From NCBI GenBank assembly GCA_903895855.1, contig CAITVN010000210.1, forward strand, positions 1-64,000: a DNA stretch of 64,000 nucleotides. Direction: 5' to 3'. Both the position numbers and the translations under genes were made by a program. This stretch comes from Oligoflexia bacterium. GTDB taxonomy: Bacteria; Bdellovibrionota; UBA1018. This document shows positions 8,344 to 17,217 of this stretch, one piece after another. Each line of letters begins with the position of its first letter. Position 1 is the first letter of the stretch. The notes under the pieces were generated by a model. It did no database searches. It was not told where the DNA came from and saw only the letters and a list, made by a program, of their open reading frames with translations.

Positions 8344-10782
8344 ATGAGAACAGTTTCGAAGGCGACTTGCCAAGAAAACACAAAAGCACTCAAGCGGGGG
8401 CGTCACCCCAGTTTTGACGCTATTTGCCGACTCTTGCCAGCGAGCCTCCTTAGTTTGAGTTTACTCAGTCTTTCAGCTTGTTTTTCAAATGAGGTTTCGC
8501 CCCTTGGAACCGCTAGCCCAACTGCAACCAGTGCTGGGGCGAATGCCGGCAATACGGCGAGCGACGGTGGCACCACTTCAAGCGATGGCACCACGACTTC
8601 TTCAGTCACCGTGAAGTTTGTACTCGCCAATGCCATTGTCGCGAGTTCTAGCCAAACGGCTTCATCGGTGAGTTTATTTTTAGACCCGACAAAAACCACT
8701 CCGCTTGGAGAAAACCTATCACAATACTGTAACGTTACTGCAGCTACCGCAAACGCCCAGGCAAAAGCGTGTAATTGTGAATTCACTTGGGACGAAATCA
8801 ACCGCACGAGTGATAGTTTGGTGCCAATCAAACACAAAGTTTCAACCGCGATCGCTACAGCCCAACCCAATTTAGTCGTTTGCCCAATGCCGGCGGTTTA
8901 TGCGAGCGAAATCCTCGATAACACCTTAATTAAGATCACCATCGTGCCTAGAAATGGTAATCCTCAGACCGGCAAGTTTGAAGTGAAGTCAATCAACTAC
9001 ACTAAGGCAGCGGTTTCACAAACCGGAAGCTTTCAAGACAACGAAGGCCGCGCGTTCGACAATATTTTGCGTTACACTTGTTTTGAACAATTTCGTCGCG
9101 GAATGTCTATCTCAAATAAGACTTACGCGCTACCCAATCCCACTGATGGACAAAAGGCCAACGTTATGTTTAGCACTCGTTTTTGTCTATCTAAGGTAAG
9201 CGACGACGGTTCGTCTCCACCGACTGACTGCAATCCCACCCCCACGGGCCCCGAGAATTCGGCAGAATCTTATTACCACAATCTCTACATACGAGATACC
9301 AATCGCGGCTCGGTCAATATGAGTAATCAACGCTTCACTTGCCCGCAAGTGAAAGAAAACCTGTACGCTAATGGCAATGTGGGTAGTCAAATTGAGTTTT
9401 ACCCATTTGATCGAACCTTCGCCTTATCGTTATCGTCGAGTGCCGATTTTCCGATTGGAGTTGAAGCGTTTTCTAAAATTTCGAGTAGCAATGATAAAAC
9501 CCCAGGTCCGACTTCTTGCCTGTTGCAAGGCCAAGGCGCGGGTGGTGGCGGCGGGGCTCAAGCCAACGACTCGTCGCTAGTGAGTACTTGCCTTGGGTTT
9601 GCTGCACAGCCAGAGTCAACGGGTGCTTGCCCGAAATTCAAAGACGCCACTGGGCGAACCCGGTACACTTACCGATTGCGCCGATTTTTGGCGATCTATC
9701 CGGCACTTTATGACACCAACGGTTGGTTGCTGCCCGAAGCGCAGGCTAACGATACCATTTATGTGCTCGATCGGCCGGTGACTCCATCAAGTGACTCAGC
9801 CGCAACCTCGCCGTACACCATGCGCGGCCCGAAGCCTTGCCCGTTCGCGTATTTTGATGCTAAGGGTGTGGTGAATTCAACGCCACAACAGAAGAATACC
9901 CCAGCCTACTATGCGACTAATTACCCAGGGTGGTTTGGTGTGAACCCAGATAACATTCAGTTACCGAATCAAGACACCGCAAATTCGTGTTCAGCGAATA
10001 TGGCTGTCTACAACACAGACACTAACAAATTTTCAATTGCCACCATTAATCCAGCAAACCCCGCACCCGAACTTCAGCGTGTTTTTATAAGGCCTATTCA
10101 GCCGTGGGCGCCTCATTACGAAGAAGACCTAGATTTTAAAGCGTGTGCCCCCGAAGCGACCCCCATGATAGATCCGCCTTTGCATTTTGCGAAAGACCCC
10201 ACCTCTAAAAATGTTTCTTGGTGCGCAGAAGTTTACCCAACACAAAATCCTTATGTGAATCAGATTGATTCGACTGGTGGTAACGTGAAAAATCACACCT
10301 CACATGCGGTGAAGAGCGCAGTGGGAGCTACTTGCACTCCGACCAATTCAAGCAAGTACCTCAGTTTTCCGTCAAGTTATTCGAGCACGGGTTGGGCGAT
10401 GCACGATTCGTCTCGAACGTTAACGGGCGATTCAACCGAAAAAGACGTTAATTGCTTAGGAAATGGGGATGGCGCTACGGGCACTTGCCTATACAAAAAC
10501 TCTCAAACTTGCGATCGCACGGTACTGAATACGCACAATCAGTGGGAAAAATTTCCGCTACTCGCTCCAGCCAAAGAAGTTGAAAATGCGATCGCCTCAG
10601 ATTCAACTTTTGGATGCATCATCACCTACGATGCGGGTGGCACTAAAGCTGGAAAAAAATCACCCGGAGGCGGGTGTTGCGGATCAGCGGTTAAAGTCAT
10701 CACGGGTTCAACCGGCCCAACGACGGGCCACCTTGAGCCATCGGCCGATGGAAGCTCAGGATGCAAGCAGCCCGAATACTGA
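8344..10782 (+). CDS. Cys-rich surface lipoprotein B (paralog of lipoprotein A)
   Basis: The frame is open further upstream, inside the previous gene, but ATG 8344 has GGAAG 8 bases before it and lies just after the previous stop. The product (about 812 residues) has a long basic N-terminus, then a hydrophobic stretch and lipobox LSA-C. A Thr/Ser/Gly linker follows, then a CNC motif, a RYTC motif and many paired Cys residues, echoing the upstream lipoprotein. The C-terminal half carries additional Cys, including a near-terminal GGGCC. No known family is recognised. It is probably a disulfide-rich outer-surface protein co-transcribed with its neighbour. Confidence 0.8.
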   Translation: MRTVSKATCQENTKALKRGRHPSFDAICRLLPASLLSLSLLSLSACFSNEVSPLGTASPTATSAGANAGNTASDGGTTSSDGTTTSSVTVKFVLANAIVASSSQTASSVSLFLDPTKTTPLGENLSQYCNVTAATANAQAKACNCEFTWDEINRTSDSLVPIKHKVSTAIATAQPNLVVCPMPAVYASEILDNTLIKITIVPRNGNPQTGKFEVKSINYTKAAVSQTGSFQDNEGRAFDNILRYTCFEQFRRGMSISNKTYALPNPTDGQKANVMFSTRFCLSKVSDDGSSPPTDCNPTPTGPENSAESYYHNLYIRDTNRGSVNMSNQRFTCPQVKENLYANGNVGSQIEFYPFDRTFALSLSSSADFPIGVEAFSKISSSNDKTPGPTSCLLQGQGAGGGGGAQANDSSLVSTCLGFAAQPESTGACPKFKDATGRTRYTYRLRRFLAIYPALYDTNGWLLPEAQANDTIYVLDRPVTPSSDSAATSPYTMRGPKPCPFAYFDAKGVVNSTPQQKNTPAYYATNYPGWFGVNPDNIQLPNQDTANSCSANMAVYNTDTNKFSIATINPANPAPELQRVFIRPIQPWAPHYEEDLDFKACAPEATPMIDPPLHFAKDPTSKNVSWCAEVYPTQNPYVNQIDSTGGNVKNHTSHAVKSAVGATCTPTNSSKYLSFPSSYSSTGWAMHDSSRTLTGDSTEKDVNCLGNGDGATGTCLYKNSQTCDRTVLNTHNQWEKFPLLAPAKEVENAIASDSTFGCIITYDAGGTKAGKKSPGGGCCGSAVKVITGSTGPTTGHLEPSADGSSGCKQPEY

Positions 10783-11519
10783 TGAACTCAACTGATGATT
10801 TTTTAATTATCGAAGAGACCCCTGACCTGTTGATACTCAATAAGCCTCATTTATGGTCAACCCTTCCAAAAATAGGCGATTTGAAGACAGCGCCCCTAGA
10901 AGCTTTGCCTGCTTCGCCTAACTTGGGTGAAGCGCTAGGTCACCACCGCTCCGAGCAGCGTGTGATACCCGAGTTTGGCATCGTGCATCGGCTAGATCTC
11001 GGCACTTCGGGGCTAGTCGTTGCCGCTAAGTCTGAACCGGTCTACCGATTATTGCGAGAACAGTGGAGTACTTCGGCTGTCACCAAAATTTACCGAGCGA
11101 TTGTTTCGAAGCCTAGTGAAGACCTTCGCGACCTGCATCTACCATTTGAAATCAGAACGGCTATCGGCCACGATCTCAAATCAGCCAAGCGCATGCGAGC
11201 ACTCAATGAAGAAAAAGACCTAAGAAGAATTCGTTCAAAACCCCTCAATGCATTGAGCGAAATCAAAAGCTACCGTTCAGTAGACCCCACTCACACCGAG
11301 CTCACCATTCAAATTTCAACCGGCGTTCGCCATCAAATCAGAGTTCATTTGGCCAGCCTAGGTCTACCGATTCTAGGTGATCTTTTGTACAAAGGTGAGC
11401 CCTCTTCAAGGCTTTGGCTTCACTCATCTGAAATCGAACTGCGAATTAAGACCCCAGCTTTCACGGTCTGCGGCCGCTTTTCGGTGCCGCCCCCGAGCGA
11501 TTGGCCTACTTTCAATTAA
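10761..11519 (+). CDS. RluA-family pseudouridine synthase
   Basis: The enzyme converts a uridine in rRNA or tRNA to pseudouridine. The family signature HRLDLGTSGLVV, with the catalytic Asp, is at about residues 76-87. Further family segments are ILNKP near residue 25 and the C-terminal stretch HQIRVHLASLGLPILGD. At 252 residues it matches the short single-domain members without an S4 domain. ATG 10761 has GGAAG six bases upstream and overlaps the lipoprotein gene end. ATG 10782, overlapping the stop as TGATG, is an alternative. The exact target base cannot be read from sequence. Confidence 0.92.
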   Translation: MQAARILMNSTDDFLIIEETPDLLILNKPHLWSTLPKIGDLKTAPLEALPASPNLGEALGHHRSEQRVIPEFGIVHRLDLGTSGLVVAAKSEPVYRLLREQWSTSAVTKIYRAIVSKPSEDLRDLHLPFEIRTAIGHDLKSAKRMRALNEEKDLRRIRSKPLNALSEIKSYRSVDPTHTELTIQISTGVRHQIRVHLASLGLPILGDLLYKGEPSSRLWLHSSEIELRIKTPAFTVCGRFSVPPPSDWPTFN

Positions 11520-11952
11520 CCGGATCTAATTTTAGAATTTCGTCGATTTCGTCTCTTGAAACCAGTTTGCCTTTACCGATTCCTGGGCAAAAACCTTTGA
11601 CGTCTTTGTTCCACGCACGAGCGTTCATATTTTCTGGCCAAAAGGGCCAGGTTCGACACTGCGTCGGGCGCCCCTCATAAACCGTGCAGCGTTTGTTTTC
11701 TAAAAATCGACAGTCGTCTCTGAATTCTTTTAGGTGAAAATGCCCGCCGGTCTTTGCACAGTGTTGACGGGTAAATGAGGCAGTTGGGATTTTGAAAAAT
11801 TTTGCAAACCGCTTTCGGTCTTCAAGAGTGAGGTACACGAAGCCATAACTTCCGCGTGAAGTGCAGCACTTGCCGCTGCCTTGGCATTCGAAGCGAATTC
11901 CGTCGGCCCAAAATGAATTGTCTTTCTTAGTTTTCTCAGTCTTTTTCTTCAT
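11512..11952 (-). CDS. YkgJ-family Cys-cluster protein
   Basis: The 146-residue protein carries the YkgJ (UPF0153) Cys pattern: FECQGSGKCC near residue 22, then CRFLENKRCTVYEGRPTQCR and a PFWP segment. These cysteines are thought to bind zinc or an Fe-S cluster. The function of the family is not established. The N-terminus is Lys-rich. Its 3' end overlaps that of the convergent pseudouridine synthase by eight bases. It lies downstream of nrdJ on the same strand, but a probable terminator separates them. Confidence 0.88.
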   Translation of the reverse strand: MKKKTEKTKKDNSFWADGIRFECQGSGKCCTSRGSYGFVYLTLEDRKRFAKFFKIPTASFTRQHCAKTGGHFHLKEFRDDCRFLENKRCTVYEGRPTQCRTWPFWPENMNARAWNKDVKGFCPGIGKGKLVSRDEIDEILKLDPVN

Positions 11953-12001
11953 TTTTTTTCTTCACTTTGCTCTTTTTTTGTAAAACTTTACCAAACAAAA
12001 G

Positions 12002-12022
12002 GGGCAAGAGCTCATTTTGCCC
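12002..12022 (-). terminator. probable intrinsic terminator of nrdJ
   Basis: Read on the minus strand, GGGCAA, a 9-base loop and TTGCCC are followed by CTTTTGTTT. The hairpin lies 55 bases after the nrdJ stop. The six-pair stem plus U-rich tail fits a Rho-independent terminator. Confidence 0.6.
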
Positions 12023-12076
12023 TCACCCCTTCTTCAATGTGGTGGTTGACCGGAGAAAAACTCTAAAACAGAACCC

Positions 12077-15000
12077 TTAACTGCAACCCATGCTATTGCC
12101 GCAGTTTAGACATTTGTAGCAAGCGCCGTTACGTACGGTAGTGTGACCACAGCTATCGCAAGGTGGGGCATCACCCATCATCTCAGCCAAGTGACTAGTC
12201 ACTGAGCTGGCGGGCTCACCGGCAAAAGGCATGGTGAGTTGCGGCTCAATGCCCGCAATCGGGGCGCCGCTAGCGATCAATTTAGAGGGCTCTTTCGGGT
12301 AAATCGTTTCGGCAGCCCCTTTTTCGGCGGTTAAGTCAATCGGCTTAACTTGTACGAAATCGGTTCGACCTAAATACTCAAGGCCGAGCACTCTGAAAAT
12401 ATAATCGACAATCGAAGTCGCCATCTTCACGTTCGGGTGTCCGAACACGACGCCTGACGGTTCAAAGCGAGTGAAGGTGAATTTATCGACGAACTCTTTC
12501 AATGGCACTCCGTATTGAAGTCCAAGACTGATAGAGATGGCGAAACAATTCATCATCGAGCGATAAGCAGCGCCTTCTTTGTGCATGTCAATAAAGACTT
12601 CACCCAAAGTGCCGTCATCGTATTCGCCGGTTCGCAAGTAAACTTTGTGGCCACCCACTTCGGCTTCTTGTGTGAAACCTCTACGTTTAGCCGGTAACTT
12701 GCGTCTCACCGGAGCAAACGTGAGCTGCGCGCCACCACTTGCCGCCGCCGATGCCTGAATGATCGCTGATTCGGTGGCTGCCGCCGCTGCCGAAGCCGCG
12801 TCTAGAACCGCATCAACGTCTTTGGGGTTTACTTCTTTTTTCGTCTTAACTTCAGACTTCGCTTCTACTTTAGTGTCTGATTTCGATGAAAGCGGCTGCG
12901 AAAGTTTACACCCATCGCGATAAAGCGCGATCGCTTTCAAGCCCATTTTCCAACCGTCGAGGTAAATTTTTTCAATCTCTTCGATCGTGGTTTCATTTGG
13001 CAAATTGACAGTTTTTGAAATCGCACCCGAAAGAAACGGTTGCACAGAGCCCATCATGCGTACGTGTCCCATCGGTGCGATGAATCGTTTGCCAATGCTT
13101 CCGCACTTATTTGCGCAATCAAAAACAGCGAGGTGCTCATCTTTAATGTGAGGGGCCCCTTCTACCGTCATGGTTCCGCAAATCGCTTGATTGGCTTCAT
13201 TAATCTGAGCTTGGCTAAGCCCAATGTGACGAAGGTAATTGAAGGTAGGAGCTTTAAACTCTTCTTCAGTGACTCCCACTCGCTTCAATACTTCTTCGCC
13301 CATGCCGAATCGGGTGAACGCGCTTGAAAGCTCAAACGTGCCCGGTAGTGTTTTTTCGAGCTTTGCGATATCTTTGTCGTCAAAACCTTTTAAGCGAAGC
13401 ACTTCACGGTTCACGTGAGGCGTGCCGTCGAGATTCATCGAACCCAGTAAGTACCTGAGAATTTCAGCACCTTCGATGGTCGTGTACCCGAGGTTCTTAA
13501 GAGCGAGAGTGACTGACTGGTTGACGATTTTGAAGTACCCGCCGCCAGCAAGTTTCTTGAACTTAACGAGCGAAAAATCAGGCTCAACACCTGTGGTGTC
13601 GCAATCCATCAACAAGCCAATCGTACCGGTGGGAGCTAACACGGTGACTTGTGAATTTCGATAACCGTGCTTTTCACCGAGGGCTAGAGCGAGATCCCAA
13701 TCAGCCTTTGCGGCTTTTGCGAGATCTTCGCCACAAAGTGCTGAATTGATTTGATAGGCAGCATCGCGGTGTTTGCGAATCACTCGCAACATCGAATCGC
13801 GGTTCTTGGCGTATCCCGGAAATGCGCCTAAAACCCCGGCTTCTTCGGCACTCACACTGTAGGCGTGACCGCACATGATCGCAGTCAGAGCCGCTGCCCA
13901 TGAACGGCCTTTGTCAGAATCATACGGAATGCCTTTGAGCATGAGCATGGTGCCGAGGTTTGCGTAACCCAACCCTAGAGGTCGGTAGTCGTGCGAATTT
14001 TTTGCGATTCGGTCAGTCGGATAGCTCGAAAGGTCAACGAGCACTTCTTGCGCGACAATCAAAAGTCGGCAAGCCTTGCGGTAACCGTCGATGTCAAAAG
14101 ACCCGTCGGCGGCCAAGAACTTCACGAGGTTAATCGATGATAGGTTACAAGCCGTATCGTTTAAGAACATGTACTCAGAGCAAGGATTAGAGGCTTCAAT
14201 GCGCCCGCTGGTTGAGCAAGTGTGCCAATCATTGATGATCGAGTCGTATTGAACTCCCGGATCAGCACATGACCAAGCGCTCTCGGCAATCATTCTCCAG
14301 AGGTCTTTTGCCTTGTAGGTATCAACGACTGCGCCCGTTGTTCGTGCACGGGTATGCCATTCGCCATCGCGCTCGACGGCTTGCATGAAATCATCGGTGA
14401 TTCGCACTGAGTTGTTTGAATTTTGGCCTGCAACGGTTTTGTACGCTTCACCGTTGAAATCTGATGAGTAACCGGCAGCAATCAAAGCAGCCACTTTGCG
14501 TTCTTCTTTAGCTTTCCAGGTGATGAAATCGACGATCTCAGGGTGATCCATGTCGAGGCAAACCATTTTGGCTGCGCGACGAGTGGTACCGCCTGATTTG
14601 GTGGCTCCTGCACCTTTATCGAGCACTTCAAGAAAGCTCATGAGGCCTGACGAGTTACCACCGCCTGAGAGCTTCTCTTGATGACCGCGAACTTTTGAAA
14701 AGTTGGTGCCGGTGCCTGAGCCGTATTTGAATAGACGGGCTTCGTTCTTGATCAATTGAAAAATCGACATCAGATCGTCATCAACCGCTTGAATGAAACA
14801 AGCCGAGCACTGAGGGCGCGAGTAAGCGTCAGCGGTCTCAACAATGCGCTGTGAGTGGGCGTCCCAGGCGAAGTTTCCGCCTGATCCACCGATCTTGTAC
14901 TCGTGATAAAGGCCTAGGTTAAACCAAACTGGCGAGTTGAAAGCCGCTCGTTGAGTGACGAGCAAGTAAGAAAGTTCATCTTCGAAGGTTTCGGCATCTG

Positions 15001-15526
15001 AAGCGTGGGCGAAATACCCCATGCGTTCGGCCTCGACTCGAATGGTGTGAGCGACGCGCTTAACGACTTGCTTAACTGAGGTTTCGTGGCCGGTGCCTGG
15101 AACTCCAGCTTTTCGAAAGTATTTTGACACCAGAATGTCGACGGCGAGCTGTGACCAGTCGCCTGGCACTTCAACGTCTTTCATTTCAAATACGGTGCGA
15201 CCGTCGGTGTCTTTGATCTTTGATGACGACTTGACGTACGAAATCTTAGCTAGCGGATCTTCGCCTTCTTTGGTGAACTGTCTGGTCATCGGCAGCCCTT
15301 CGCCAATACCAAAGTCACTGCCGGCTGACTCGGATGTTTCTTTCGAGGAGTTCTGCGAATGGGCATTCAGGACTTGTCCTTTTTTCCCACCCATTTTGCC
15401 CGCGAGAGTCTTGCCCTTGAGGTTGCTGTTTGTTCTAACTCCCGATTTTGAGAGTGCCCCGTCTCTTGCCATTGTTTTATCCATTGTCTTGTCAGTATTC
15501 TTTTCAGTGTATTTGTCTGCGATCAT
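12077..15526 (-). CDS. nrdJ: adenosylcobalamin-dependent (class II) ribonucleotide reductase
   Basis: The 1,149-residue enzyme reduces ribonucleotides to deoxyribonucleotides using a B12-derived radical, so it works with or without oxygen. Visible family segments are NPCSEYMFLNDTACNLSSIN at about residue 445 and APTGTIGLLMDCDTTGVEPD at about 625. A C-terminal zinc-ribbon-like set (CDSC, CYKC, CGNSMGC) closes the protein; such Cys pairs re-reduce the active site. The first 90 residues are a Lys/Ser/Thr-rich extension with repeated DKT that is not part of the catalytic core. AGAGGT precedes the ATG. No class I or III reductase is in the window. Tandem NrdR boxes upstream indicate repression by NrdR. 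Confidence 0.95.
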   Translation of the reverse strand: MIADKYTEKNTDKTMDKTMARDGALSKSGVRTNSNLKGKTLAGKMGGKKGQVLNAHSQNSSKETSESAGSDFGIGEGLPMTRQFTKEGEDPLAKISYVKSSSKIKDTDGRTVFEMKDVEVPGDWSQLAVDILVSKYFRKAGVPGTGHETSVKQVVKRVAHTIRVEAERMGYFAHASDAETFEDELSYLLVTQRAAFNSPVWFNLGLYHEYKIGGSGGNFAWDAHSQRIVETADAYSRPQCSACFIQAVDDDLMSIFQLIKNEARLFKYGSGTGTNFSKVRGHQEKLSGGGNSSGLMSFLEVLDKGAGATKSGGTTRRAAKMVCLDMDHPEIVDFITWKAKEERKVAALIAAGYSSDFNGEAYKTVAGQNSNNSVRITDDFMQAVERDGEWHTRARTTGAVVDTYKAKDLWRMIAESAWSCADPGVQYDSIINDWHTCSTSGRIEASNPCSEYMFLNDTACNLSSINLVKFLAADGSFDIDGYRKACRLLIVAQEVLVDLSSYPTDRIAKNSHDYRPLGLGYANLGTMLMLKGIPYDSDKGRSWAAALTAIMCGHAYSVSAEEAGVLGAFPGYAKNRDSMLRVIRKHRDAAYQINSALCGEDLAKAAKADWDLALALGEKHGYRNSQVTVLAPTGTIGLLMDCDTTGVEPDFSLVKFKKLAGGGYFKIVNQSVTLALKNLGYTTIEGAEILRYLLGSMNLDGTPHVNREVLRLKGFDDKDIAKLEKTLPGTFELSSAFTRFGMGEEVLKRVGVTEEEFKAPTFNYLRHIGLSQAQINEANQAICGTMTVEGAPHIKDEHLAVFDCANKCGSIGKRFIAPMGHVRMMGSVQPFLSGAISKTVNLPNETTIEEIEKIYLDGWKMGLKAIALYRDGCKLSQPLSSKSDTKVEAKSEVKTKKEVNPKDVDAVLDAASAAAAATESAIIQASAAASGGAQLTFAPVRRKLPAKRRGFTQEAEVGGHKVYLRTGEYDDGTLGEVFIDMHKEGAAYRSMMNCFAISISLGLQYGVPLKEFVDKFTFTRFEPSGVVFGHPNVKMATSIVDYIFRVLGLEYLGRTDFVQVKPIDLTAEKGAAETIYPKEPSKLIASGAPIAGIEPQLTMPFAGEPASSVTSHLAEMMGDAPPCDSCGHTTVRNGACYKCLNCGNSMGCS

Positions 15527-15556
15527 ATCCGTGACCTCTAGTTTTACGTTTCTAAT

Positions 15557-15575
15557 TCAGTTCACCGTGAACTGA
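15557..15575. promoter_or_regulatory. 19-bp dyad in nrdJ leader
   Basis: TCAGTTCACCGTGAACTGA has 9-bp perfect arms around a single C, 31 to 49 bases before the nrdJ start. A one-base loop cannot form in RNA, so a protein-binding dyad is the likelier reading. Just upstream in the transcript, CTGATTAGTAA can pair with TTACTCAAATCAG (about 15576-15615) to make a longer hairpin. Which regulator binds is unknown. Confidence 0.5.
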
Positions 15576-15730
15576 TTTGAGTAACCGAAGTTTTTTTGTT
15601 TTACTAATCAGACTTTTTTTTTCTGAATTTAGTTGAAGCCCACCTAAAACTTGTCTGCCTCTTTCTACCTTCGGAAAATCGTTCTGATAAGACTAGCGTG
15701 CACCGCCAAACTCCTTTTGGTCAAGGCGAC

Positions 15731-15748
15731 ACCACAATATATTGTGGT
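15731..15748 (-). promoter_or_regulatory. NrdR box 1 (within 28-bp perfect palindrome)
   Basis: ACCACAATATATTGTGGT contains the NrdR core ACAATATATTGT and lies inside a perfect 28-bp palindrome at 15726-15753. It covers the predicted -10 element and the spacer of the nrdJ promoter. NrdR is the nucleotide-sensing repressor of ribonucleotide reductase genes and binds paired boxes. Confidence 0.85.
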
Positions 15749-15762
15749 GTCGCTTTTGTCAA
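15734..15762 (-). promoter_or_regulatory. nrdJ promoter
   Basis: On the minus strand a perfect -35 TTGACA (15762-15757) is followed after 17 bases by TATTGT (15739-15734). This predicts a start near 15727 and an untranslated leader of about 200 bases. The two NrdR boxes overlap or flank it. Confidence 0.7.
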
Positions 15763-15780
15763 ACCACTACATATGGGGTT
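15763..15780 (-). promoter_or_regulatory. NrdR box 2
   Basis: ACCACTACATATGGGGTT matches box 1 at 13 of 18 positions and begins exactly 32 bp from it. This is the helical spacing known for paired NrdR boxes. It sits directly upstream of the -35 element. Confidence 0.75.
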
Positions 15781-16006
15781 AGCGCCTGCGTTAGGTCTTT
15801 GAAGATCTTAGATAATTTTGATTTTCGTCAGCGTTTTGACGACACTTGTCCCATTTTTGCGCGAAGCAAAAACTTAACTTTCGATTGACGTTTTTAAGAT
15901 TTCCGCTCTCATCAGTGAACTGTGCGGTTGAAGGCTTTTTTTTCATAAAAAGACTATTTTTTGGCTACCTTATTCTGTGCCTTCGGTCGAAAAACCTGTG
16001 AGGGCC
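15781..16006. other. intergenic stretch between nrdJ regulatory region and small lipoprotein gene
   Basis: The full gap between genes is 15527-16006; its nrdJ-proximal half is described separately. In the remaining part I see only a T/A-rich hairpin, TTTTTGC-GCGAA-GCAAAAA at 15854-15872, and A/T runs near 15935-15960. Neither makes a classical terminator for the minus-strand gene ending at 16007. No tRNA or ORF is supported. Confidence 0.5.
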
Positions 16007-16534
16007 CTATTTCTGCGGCTCAGTATCATCGCCAAACTCACGATGGGGCCCGAGGTGCTCAAACAGAAGGGCGCTAACGATTTTCTTATGGCCGTTGGGC
16101 TCACGACCCATGATCACTTGAGCTTTGGCCACGGCTTCGAATAAATTTGAGAGTCTGTTTTGTTCAAGTTCGTTAATTCGTTTCTTAATCAGGTCAACCT
16201 CGGCGTCATCGTACTTCTGAGAAACCAAGTCTTTAATCAGTAGCGAGCGAAGCTTGAATGATTGCTCACGCGACTCTCGGCTTTTCGTCGATAAGTCATT
16301 TCTAATGGCGAGCAATTGTGTACGCTGTTCGGGGGTTAACTGCTGACTCGCTTCAATGACTTGCTTGCTTTCGATTCTCAAATCTTCGGGGTCGTGAACG
16401 GTGGTTTCATCTGATAGTTTTCGATCTAATTGAGTCGCGGCGCGATTGGTTGCGCAGCCTTGCAGTAGCCCGGTTGACCCCAGCGCAAAGATCATTACGA
16501 GAACAGAGCGAAAAAGTGGATTTGAATTTTTCAT
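16007..16534 (-). CDS. small lipoprotein with LTxxQ-like helical domain
   Basis: The 175-residue product has a signal ending in lipobox LLQG-C and then a mostly helical, charged body with an LTPEQR motif near residue 67. LTxxQ motifs mark Spy/CpxP-type periplasmic chaperones and heavy-metal-resistance proteins. The match here is a motif plus helical character only, so the assignment is tentative. AGAGG lies upstream of the start. It stands alone between the nrdJ regulatory region and a divergent microprotein gene. Confidence 0.75.
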   Translation of the reverse strand: MKNSNPLFRSVLVMIFALGSTGLLQGCATNRAATQLDRKLSDETTVHDPEDLRIESKQVIEASQQLTPEQRTQLLAIRNDLSTKSRESREQSFKLRSLLIKDLVSQKYDDAEVDLIKKRINELEQNRLSNLFEAVAKAQVIMGREPNGHKKIVSALLFEHLGPHREFGDDTEPQK

Positions 16535-16648
16535 AACCGATGTGGCCTCTTATGGATGTGGCTGCGATTGGCAGTTTTTTGTTTATCAACAGCGTCACTA
16601 GTGCAAAGTCTGTTCCGAGTTAAACTTGATTTAATTGTCTATAGATTC

Positions 16649-16675
16649 TGATCAGGGGGCAGTTTTCCCCGATCA
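16649..16675. promoter_or_regulatory. hairpin or dyad in divergent intergenic region
   Basis: TGATC and GGGG pair with CCCC and GATCA around an 8-base loop, with one unpaired A. It lies in the 374-bp gap 16535-16908 between the divergent lipoprotein and microprotein genes. No T-run follows on either strand, so it is more likely an operator or leader structure than a terminator. The same gap also contains a 12-bp palindrome TTTCAGCTGAAA near 16789. Confidence 0.4.
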
Positions 16676-16908
16676 CGAGAACATTCTGGGGACAAAAAAA
16701 GGTTCCAAAAGATTCTACCTAAAAGCCTTCACCTCAAGCGTCTAGTTCTTTGACAGCTGATCAACCGGTAAGCCTCCGTACCGCAGATTTCAGCTGAAAG
16801 TCGGCTAAAATGTAGTCTAATACCAGCCAGTTAGCGCTATGGCTAAAAGGGGGCATTCGCCTTGCATTCTCTAGGCAGTATCAGCCAATTTTTTTGTGAG
16901 GAAAAAAC

Positions 16909-17016
16909 ATGAACACTTTACGTCGCCGACCAAAATCGCAGAAACTCTTAGAACTACTGACCGGTTTTGCCTGCATTCTTGGGTTGGCCGCATTCCTGGT
17001 TTTCTACACCCAATGA
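16909..17016 (+). CDS. 35-residue single-span membrane microprotein
   Basis: ATG 16909 has a strong GAGGA ribosome site six bases upstream. The product is a basic N-terminus (MNTLRRRPKSQK), an acidic Leu-rich turn and one hydrophobic span ending FYTQ. This is a typical layout for a small inner-membrane protein with N-terminus inside. No family is recognised. Two further tiny ORFs follow, at 17013-17117 (overlapping the stop as ATGA) and 17036-17134, but neither has convincing support. Small membrane proteins of this kind often tune a larger complex, but no partner is evident here. Confidence 0.5.
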   Translation: MNTLRRRPKSQKLLELLTGFACILGLAAFLVFYTQ

Positions 17017-17217
17017 GAATGACCACAAAAAAAAGATGCAGTACTGGCTGTTTTTTCTTCTCTGCTTTACTCTACCCCATTGCACGAGCGCGCCTTTATC
17101 ACGCCAAATTGGATTAGTGCCACCGAACGCATGACTCAGCTACTAACGACTGCGTTTGAGGCGACTCATTAAAGTGAAGGGTAAAGCAAACGGCCACTGA
17201 GAAATCGCATCAGCAGT

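Noticed and set aside
403-10782. Equivalence to the Bdellovibrio host-interaction (hit) locus because of a repeat next to surface genes
   Set aside because: No pilus genes or recognisable hit-locus proteins are present, and the protein sizes do not fit.
15527-15730. Cobalamin riboswitch before the B12-dependent reductase
   Set aside because: I could not find the conserved B12-box core in the leader; a covariance-model search would be needed to exclude a divergent one.
17013-17134. Two tiny ORFs after the microprotein (34 and 32 codons)
   Set aside because: They overlap each other in different frames; one has stop-start overlap and the other a signal-like start, but neither has a good ribosome site or clear protein character.
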